From positions 49,937 through 113,936 of the forward strand of contig CAYJKC010000001.1 in the NCBI GenBank assembly GCA_964370675.1: a stretch of 64,000 nt of DNA. Direction: 5' to 3'. Below are positions 58,752 to 64,000 of the stretch, one piece after another. Source of the stretch: CAYJAD01 sp964370675. Lineage in GTDB: Bacteria; Desulfobacterota; Desulfovibrionia; Desulfovibrionales; Desulfovibrionaceae. Below the pieces are notes generated by a model. That model was not told the origin of the DNA and searched no databases. It was given only the letters and a program-made list of their open reading frames with translations. Position 1 is the stretch's first letter. Each line of letters opens with the position of its first letter. The position numbers were made by a program, and so were the translations under genes.

Positions 58752-58867
58752 ATAATAATTAGCTAAATAGACTTATTTTGATGAATTAAGAAGCGACACG
58801 CAGTAATATTTGAAGAATTAAAGATAAAAACAAAGTTAATAAATAAAAAGTAATATGATCAAAAAAC

Positions 58868-59644
58868 CTATTCACCACTTATCCAATAGCTATTAAAGCC
58901 ATCATCTAACCAACCATCTTGAATATTACGAAAGCCAGCAGCGGTAAAAATCTGATGATATTCTTCGCGGGTGCGTCGCCAACCCCAAAGTTGCTGACGT
59001 CGCACATCTAAGAGATGTAAAACAAAGCGCAAGCCAATCTTAAATGCATTGACCATCGTACCTGCTAGACTGTCTTCTTCAAGTAGTGATGCAGAAATGC
59101 AAATCAATCTCCCACCAGGAGCTAACTGCGCACGTATTTCACGTAAAGTGAACTCAAAATCATGATTATTCATGCTATAATCAATAGCTGAAAGATAAAT
59201 CACAGTATATGTAATATCAGCCGGTAGGCACAAGTGCGGTGAGCCAATATAGATGCGCTTGGATGGCACACTATTGCGTAACCAACGCAAGCCCACAGTG
59301 CTTGGTTCGTTAACGTGCAGCTCCATATTGGGCATAACATCAATAAGTGATTTTTCCATATAGCCAAGACCACTGCCTATGGAAAGCACACGAGGTGGGG
59401 CTTCGGGCAAATCTTCATGCTCCCAATGCTCTCGCTGGGCCTCTATTTGACCTGCAAGCCACTTAGCACCCTTATCTTTACTGAGTCGCCAATCAGCTGG
59501 CAAAGACTCCCACCCAGTATAACGTCTAAATAATTCTTCATAAAAAGTGGCATAAAATTCACTGCCGGCTAAATTATAAAATGATACATGCGTAAAGGCT
59601 GAAAAGGGTATACCCTGCCAGCTTTCTTGATAAAATCTACGCAT
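58868..59644 (-). CDS. SAM-dependent methyltransferase
   Basis: A 258-residue class I methyltransferase. Motif I is VLSIGSGLGYMEKSLI (residues 93-108), followed by the acidic LHVNEPS that would bind the ribose, and TYTVIYLSAIDYSMNNHDFEFTLREIRAQLAPGGRLICISASLLEED (motif for post-I strands, PGG turn). The N-terminal 80 residues (YQESWQGIPFSAFTHVSFYNLAGSEFYATFYEELFRRYTGW) form a cap that could hold the acceptor. I cannot assign the acceptor. Its neighbours are an AGCS symporter and pgk, neither informative. Start at 59644. Confidence 0.78.
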   Translation of the reverse strand: MRRFYQESWQGIPFSAFTHVSFYNLAGSEFYATFYEELFRRYTGWESLPADWRLSKDKGAKWLAGQIEAQREHWEHEDLPEAPPRVLSIGSGLGYMEKSLIDVMPNMELHVNEPSTVGLRWLRNSVPSKRIYIGSPHLCLPADITYTVIYLSAIDYSMNNHDFEFTLREIRAQLAPGGRLICISASLLEEDSLAGTMVNAFKIGLRFVLHLLDVRRQQLWGWRRTREEYHQIFTAAGFRNIQDGWLDDGFNSYWISGE

Positions 59645-59725
59645 ATATTCACTCCTTAAACGTTATTACAACAAATGTATATATGAAATTTATAATTCAT
59701 ACAACGAATATATTTTTTATTTTGC

Positions 59726-59758
59726 CATGCCCTGTGCTTTTTAGAAACACAGGACATG
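59726..59758. terminator. Hairpin between pgk and the methyltransferase gene
   Basis: Arms CATGCCCTGTG (59726-59736) and CACAGGACATG (59748-59758), 11 bp with one mismatch, 11-base loop. It lies about 50 bases after the pgk stop on the minus strand. No T-run follows on either strand. Confidence 0.5.
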
Positions 59759-59805
59759 ATAAAATTAATTACAATACAACACTGCTAATTCTTAATTATT
59801 TAGCA

Positions 59806-60978
59806 TTATTTACCAGCGTCATTAAGGGCTGCCACTGAGGGCAAAACCTTGCCTTCCAAAAGCTCTAGCGAGGCTCCTCCACCAGTAGAAATATAATCCA
59901 TATCTTGTGCAATACCATATTGCTCAACAGCTGCTACAGAATCACCACCACCTACAACTACAAAGGCTGCATTCTTTGCCAAGGCATGACCCAAGGCTTT
60001 TGTACCTTCGCCAAAGGGCTCTGTTTCAAATGCACCAACAGGACCATTCCAAATAATGGTTGCAGCATCTTCACAAAGCTTGGTATAATTTGCTATAGTT
60101 TTTGGTCCCACATCTAAAATCATTTTATCACTAGGAACTTTATCAATATCAACTACTTGAGCATCTTGATTAGGGGCTAGGGCTTTAGCAACTACCACAT
60201 CTGAAGGTAGGGGCAAAATTTTTCCGCTTTGCTTTGCTTGCTCCAATATACGCTTTGCAGCAGGAATAAGATCGTCCTCACAAAGTGAAGAGCCAACAGC
60301 ATATCCAGCCGCAGCAAGAAAGGTGTTGGCTATGCCACCACCTACAATGAGTCTATCAACCTTAGTTAAAAGATTTTCTAAAAGAGCAAGTTTTGATGAA
60401 ACCTTTGACCCACCAATAATAGCAACTAAGGGGCGTTTGGGGTTATCTTGCACCTTGGCAAAGGCTGCAAGTTCGGCTGCCATAAGTGGTCCTGCACAGG
60501 CAAGTTTAGCTTTGCGCACAGCTCCTTCAGTGGAGGCATGTGCACGATGCGAAGCTCCAAAGGCATCCATAACATATATGTCACCAAGATTTGCCAATTG
60601 TTCGGCTAAAGCAGAGTCATTTTTCTTCTCACCTTTAACAAAGCGAATATTCTCACACAAAACACAACTACCTGCTTCCACTTGCACATCATCAAGGTTT
60701 GGTGCAAACTTGACATCTATACCCAACAATTCACTAAGGCGCGCTGCAACTGGCTTTAGAGAGAACTGTTCTTCAAACTCACCTTCTGTTGGGCGACCCA
60801 AGTGTGAAATCAATATTACCCCTGCTCCACCATCAAGAGCAAGTTTTATGGTGGGCAATGCTGCGCGAATGCGCTTATCATTACGAATAACACCTTCTTT
60901 AATGGGCACGTTTAAATCTTCACGAATAACTAAACGCTTACCCTTAATATCTAAATCTTTTAACTGTAAAATAGGCAT
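59806..60978 (-). CDS. pgk: Phosphoglycerate kinase
   Basis: Interconverts 1,3-bisphosphoglycerate and 3-phosphoglycerate with ADP/ATP in glycolysis and gluconeogenesis. The 390 residues show KRLVIREDLNVPIKEG, ILISHLGRPTEGE, LCENIRFVKGEKKND, MDAFGASHRAHASTEG, PLVAIIGGSKVSSKLALLENL, RLIVGGGIANTFLAA and the nucleotide loop VVVGGGDSVAAVEQYG...STGGGASLELLEGK. It follows tkt by 12 bases on the same strand. tkt and rpe are upstream, so the three make a carbon-metabolism operon. Confidence 0.96.
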   Translation of the reverse strand: MPILQLKDLDIKGKRLVIREDLNVPIKEGVIRNDKRIRAALPTIKLALDGGAGVILISHLGRPTEGEFEEQFSLKPVAARLSELLGIDVKFAPNLDDVQVEAGSCVLCENIRFVKGEKKNDSALAEQLANLGDIYVMDAFGASHRAHASTEGAVRKAKLACAGPLMAAELAAFAKVQDNPKRPLVAIIGGSKVSSKLALLENLLTKVDRLIVGGGIANTFLAAAGYAVGSSLCEDDLIPAAKRILEQAKQSGKILPLPSDVVVAKALAPNQDAQVVDIDKVPSDKMILDVGPKTIANYTKLCEDAATIIWNGPVGAFETEPFGEGTKALGHALAKNAAFVVVGGGDSVAAVEQYGIAQDMDYISTGGGASLELLEGKVLPSVAALNDAGK

Positions 60979-60990
60979 ATATATAATCCT

Positions 60991-62988
60991 TTACTTCATA
61001 ATCTCATTGGCAATATTAATTATATTATCAAGTGTAAATCCAAATTTTTCAAACAGTTGCGTCCCAGGTGCCGATGCGCCAAAACTATTCATACCAACAA
61101 TGCGTCCATCAAGACCTACATATTTATACCAATATTCACTACTTGCTGCCTCAATGGCAATTCTGGCGCGCACTGCATTTGGTAAAACACTTTCACGATA
61201 TTGCACATCTTGCGCATCAAAAGCATTGGTACAAGGCATGGAAACAAGGCGCACTTGCCTGCCCTCTGCGCTAAGCTTATTATATGCATCAAGGGCAACA
61301 CTTACCTCTGATCCGGTCGCCATAAGGATAAGTTCTGGATTTTCCTTGCAATCGCGCAAAATATATCCACCCTTCTCAATATTTTCTACTTGATCAGGTT
61401 CACGCTCCACAAAAGCTAAATCTTGACGTGAAAGTGATAAGCAATGCGGGCGGGTATTATCTTCAATGGCGTACTTCCAAGCAACCATACTCTCCACAGT
61501 GTCACAAGGCCGCCACACATAAACATTTGGAATTAGGCGCAAGCCTGCCAATTGCTCTATGGGTTGATGTGTTGGACCATCTTCACCAACGCCAATAGAA
61601 TCGTGAGTTAAAACCCAAATAGTATGTGTACCCATAAGGGCTGAAAGACGAATGGCATTTTTGGCATAGTCAGAAAAAATCATAAATGTTCCGGCATAGG
61701 GCAAAATTCCACCATGCAAAGCCATGCCGTTCATTATAGCACCCATGGCAAATTCACGCACACCATAATAAATATAATTACCGCTAAAATCATTAGGAGT
61801 AATGGCTTTAGAGTGTTTATTCATGGTTCCAACAGAACCAGTTAAGTCAGCAGAACCACCCATAAGCTCTGGCAATATGGGCATTAAACCTTCAAGTGAT
61901 TTTTGTGATGATATACGCGTAGCCATTGTTTGCTTAGCATTAACACAGTTTTTAATGGCATCTTTAATTGTGCTTTCCCAAGTATCAGGTAAATCACCAT
62001 GCATACGGCGAGTAAATTCTTCGGCAAGATCTGGAAATTTTTCAGCATATTCCATAAACGCCTTCTTCCACTCAGCCTCAGCCTTAACACCATAGGCGCG
62101 TGCATCCCAAGCATCAGAAATAATATCAGGAATAACAAATGGCTCATGTTCCCACTCAAGAGCTTTGCGTGTAGCACTAACTTCATCAGCCCCAAGTGGA
62201 GAACCATGACAAGAGCTAGTATCAACTTTATTTGGAGAACCATAACCAATATGTGTTTTACAAATAATTAAACTTGGTTTGTCATTTTCGGCGCGTGCAA
62301 GCTCTAAAGCTTCATCAAGCAAAGTAAAATCATGCCCATCAACGCCACGTAACACTTGCCACCCATAGGCCTCAAAGCGTTTAGCCACATCTTCAGCAAA
62401 CCAGCCATCAATTTTGCCATCAATGGAAATATTATTGGCATCGTACATGGCAATTAATTTATTAAGACCAAGTGTACCAGCAAGAGAACAAGCCTCATGT
62501 GAAATACCTTCCATCATGCAACCGTCACCAATAAAAGTATAGGTGTAGTGATCAACAATATTATACTCAGGGCGGTTAAATTGCGTACTCAAGTGCTTTT
62601 CTGCAAGCGCCATACCTACTGCCATGGCTATGCCTTGACCAAGGGGACCAGTGGTGCTTTCTACCCCTGGGGTATGCCCATATTCTGGGTGACCTGGGGT
62701 TTTAGAATCAAGTTTGCGAAAATCTTTAATATCATCAATGCTTACATTATAACCACTTAAGTGTAACAAAGCATAAAGCAACATGGAGGCATGCCCATTG
62801 GATAATACAAAGCGATCACGGTTAACCCAATGTGGATTTTCTGGATTATGCTTTAGATGATGACGCCAAAGGGCTTCTGCCATATCTGCCATGCCCATAG
62901 GTGCGCCGGGGTGACCTGATTTTGAGTTTTCAATGGCATCAATAGCTAAAAAACGAAGTGCATTGGCCAATTCTTTACGCGTTACCAT
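60991..62988 (-). CDS. tkt: Transketolase
   Basis: Thiamine-diphosphate enzyme of the non-oxidative pentose-phosphate pathway, 665 residues. Landmarks: RFLAIDAIENSKSGHPGAPMGMADMAEALWRHHLKHNP at the N-terminus, GHPEYGHTPGVESTTGPLGQGIA, the cofactor motif IGDGCMMEGISHEACSLAGTLGLNKLIAMYDANNISIDG, and THDSIGVGEDGPTHQPIEQL in the pyrimidine domain. The start at 62988 is chosen for the GGGGAAG site just upstream; it lies 14 bases inside the rpe gene, so the two are coupled. An in-frame start upstream (63033) falls deeper in rpe and is rejected. Confidence 0.96.
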   Translation of the reverse strand: MVTRKELANALRFLAIDAIENSKSGHPGAPMGMADMAEALWRHHLKHNPENPHWVNRDRFVLSNGHASMLLYALLHLSGYNVSIDDIKDFRKLDSKTPGHPEYGHTPGVESTTGPLGQGIAMAVGMALAEKHLSTQFNRPEYNIVDHYTYTFIGDGCMMEGISHEACSLAGTLGLNKLIAMYDANNISIDGKIDGWFAEDVAKRFEAYGWQVLRGVDGHDFTLLDEALELARAENDKPSLIICKTHIGYGSPNKVDTSSCHGSPLGADEVSATRKALEWEHEPFVIPDIISDAWDARAYGVKAEAEWKKAFMEYAEKFPDLAEEFTRRMHGDLPDTWESTIKDAIKNCVNAKQTMATRISSQKSLEGLMPILPELMGGSADLTGSVGTMNKHSKAITPNDFSGNYIYYGVREFAMGAIMNGMALHGGILPYAGTFMIFSDYAKNAIRLSALMGTHTIWVLTHDSIGVGEDGPTHQPIEQLAGLRLIPNVYVWRPCDTVESMVAWKYAIEDNTRPHCLSLSRQDLAFVEREPDQVENIEKGGYILRDCKENPELILMATGSEVSVALDAYNKLSAEGRQVRLVSMPCTNAFDAQDVQYRESVLPNAVRARIAIEAASSEYWYKYVGLDGRIVGMNSFGASAPGTQLFEKFGFTLDNIINIANEIMK

Positions 62989-63679
62989 AATCTTCCCCCA
63001 AGGGTTTTCTTTTTGCAAGTGCTGCAGCGTCAATAAATTCTAGCAGACGCTTATCATAAGGTGGCTTTGAAAAGAAAGCCGAACCTGAAACAAAAACATC
63101 TGCACCACAATCCACAAGAGCGGCAATATTATGTGGGTCTACCCCACCATCCACTTGAATTTTTATGTGCCCCTTGCCTGCATCATCAAGCATAGAGCGT
63201 AAATCACGAATTTTATTATATGTTGCCGGAATAAAATTTTGACCAGAAAAACCAGGGTTGACACTCATTAACAGCACCATATCCACATCATCAAGTACAT
63301 ATTCAATACTACTTATTGATGTAGCAGGGTTTAACGATACACCAGCGTGCATACCAAGCTTGCGTATGGCAGCAAGTGTGCGCTGTAGGTGCTTTGTGGC
63401 TTCTACATGAACCACAAGCATATTGGCCCCGGCTTTGCAAAAGTCCTCTAAATAGCGTTCAGGAGCATCAATCATAAGATGTGTATCAAAATACATAGTA
63501 CTAACCTTACGTAAGGCAGCTATGACCGGTGGACCAAAGGTTATATTAGGCACGAAAGTACCATCCATAATGTCCAAGTGCAACCAAGGAACTTTAGCTT
63601 GCTCTAAGGCTTTTAACTCTTGCTCAAGCCTTGCAAAGTTTGCACTCAGCAATGAAGGAGCTATAATAGGTGTATACAT
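62975..63679 (-). CDS. rpe: Ribulose-phosphate 3-epimerase
   Basis: A 234-residue TIM-barrel epimerase interconverting ribulose-5-phosphate and xylulose-5-phosphate. Features: IIAPSLLSANFARLEQEL, WLHLDIMDGTFVPNITFGPPVIAALR, FDTHLMIDAPERYLEDFCKAGANMLVVHVEAT, SVNPGFSGQNFIPATYNKI, and IQVDGGVDPHNIAALVDCGADVFVSGSAFF. The ATG at 63679 is preferred, with AAGGT upstream; a GTG two codons earlier is also possible. It overlaps tkt by 14 bases and follows a MerR-type regulator gene by about 10 bases. Confidence 0.96.
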   Translation of the reverse strand: MYTPIIAPSLLSANFARLEQELKALEQAKVPWLHLDIMDGTFVPNITFGPPVIAALRKVSTMYFDTHLMIDAPERYLEDFCKAGANMLVVHVEATKHLQRTLAAIRKLGMHAGVSLNPATSISSIEYVLDDVDMVLLMSVNPGFSGQNFIPATYNKIRDLRSMLDDAGKGHIKIQVDGGVDPHNIAALVDCGADVFVSGSAFFSKPPYDKRLLEFIDAAALAKRKPLGEDYGNA

Positions 63680-63688
63680 AAACACACC

Positions 63689-64000
63689 TTAATCACTTAG
63701 TAAGTCACAAGTTTTTGTGAGCATTTCACGAAGCACCATTAATTCTTCACGCACTTCATCAAGGTTTGTAGTTTTAGATTTTGCTACAGCACTTGGCTTT
63801 TCTTCCCATTTATGACCCTGTTCAGATTGTAAAACACGGCGTGCTCCATCAATGGTCATACCTTGCTCATGTAAAAGGTATTTAATACGCTTTAACAAGG
63901 CAACATGCTCCTCTGTATAAAGGCGCTGCCCTTTACCTGTGCGCAATGGTGCTAATTGCGAAAACTCCGTTTCCCAAAAGCGCAGCACATAACTCTTAAG
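63689..64000 (-). CDS. MerR-family transcriptional regulator, 5'-truncated
   Basis: The final 104 residues of a MerR-type protein; the frame stays open to the window edge. The visible part is the end of the winged-helix domain: YVLRFWETEFSQLAPLRTGKGQRLYTEEHVALLKRIKYLLHEQGMTIDGARRVLQ, followed by a linker and a coiled-coil (LDEVREELMVLREMLTKTCDLLSD). This is the pattern of the short MerR proteins that stand near integration-host-factor and tRNA-synthetase genes in this group of bacteria. No metal- or drug-binding domain is present. It stops about 10 bases before rpe. Confidence 0.85.
   Translation of the reverse strand, partial: LKSYVLRFWETEFSQLAPLRTGKGQRLYTEEHVALLKRIKYLLHEQGMTIDGARRVLQSEQGHKWEEKPSAVAKSKTTNLDEVREELMVLREMLTKTCDLLSD

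Overview
The window is AT-rich, gene-dense bacterial chromosome. Gene content and order point to a sulfate-reducer-type member of the Desulfovibrionales (Desulfovibrio and relatives). Signs are the hemA - cytochrome-c-assembly-type membrane protein - precorrin-2 dehydrogenase run, the xseA-xseB-ispA-dxs run beside proS and ispG, cobalamin genes cbiA/cbiC, and a large secreted protein with an N-terminal module typical of type I secreted adhesins of that group. This assignment rests on recognised families and gene order, not on a search. No rRNA, tRNA, CRISPR array, transposase or phage gene was seen.

Layout. 1-8.2 kb: end of nadE, a hairpin-rich spacer, an exported nitroreductase-like protein, a Xer recombinase, a three-gene signalling operon (small protein, HDOD, GGDEF variant), dprA and a CpoB-like lipoprotein. 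8.6-16.4 kb: an unknown polytopic membrane protein, two glycosyltransferases, tilS, and the hemA/siroheme group. 16.7-24.8 kb: a DUF302 protein, then dxs, ispA, xseB, xseA, proS and ispG. 25.0-27.5 kb: a strong sigma70-like promoter, a leader made of consecutive short hairpins, a 694-residue repeat-bearing secreted protein, and two identical 28-bp hairpins.

27.5-43.9 kb: the accessory heart of the window, about 18 co-directional and mostly overlapping genes. They encode a ketoreductase, two ketosynthases, a chain-length-factor-like half ketosynthase, two ACPs, two hotdog dehydratases, a thioesterase, an AMP-ligase, two acyltransferases, a glycosyltransferase, a LolA-like carrier, an MMPL exporter and a DUF3261-type lipoprotein. 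This is the parts list of an aryl-polyene-type system: starter activation, iterative type II polyene elongation, glycolipid attachment and outer-membrane export. It departs from the classical clusters by carrying a phytoene-desaturase/carotenoid-isomerase-like flavoprotein and a terminal radical SAM protein, and by having no visible ammonia lyase. It may make a modified polyene lipid.

43.9-46.8 kb: two FlgO-like lipoproteins and a small exported protein, bracketed by two inverted copies of a dispersed repeat of about 130 bp and followed by a long imperfect palindrome. 46.8-64 kb: cbiC, cbiA, mltG, ruvX, trpS, a site-2-type protease, a MoaD/ThiS-like protein with an unusual C-terminus, a surface-carbohydrate protein, an M16 protease, an AGCS symporter, a methyltransferase, pgk, tkt, rpe and the start-truncated end of a MerR-type regulator. 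The last genes form a carbon-metabolism block on the minus strand.
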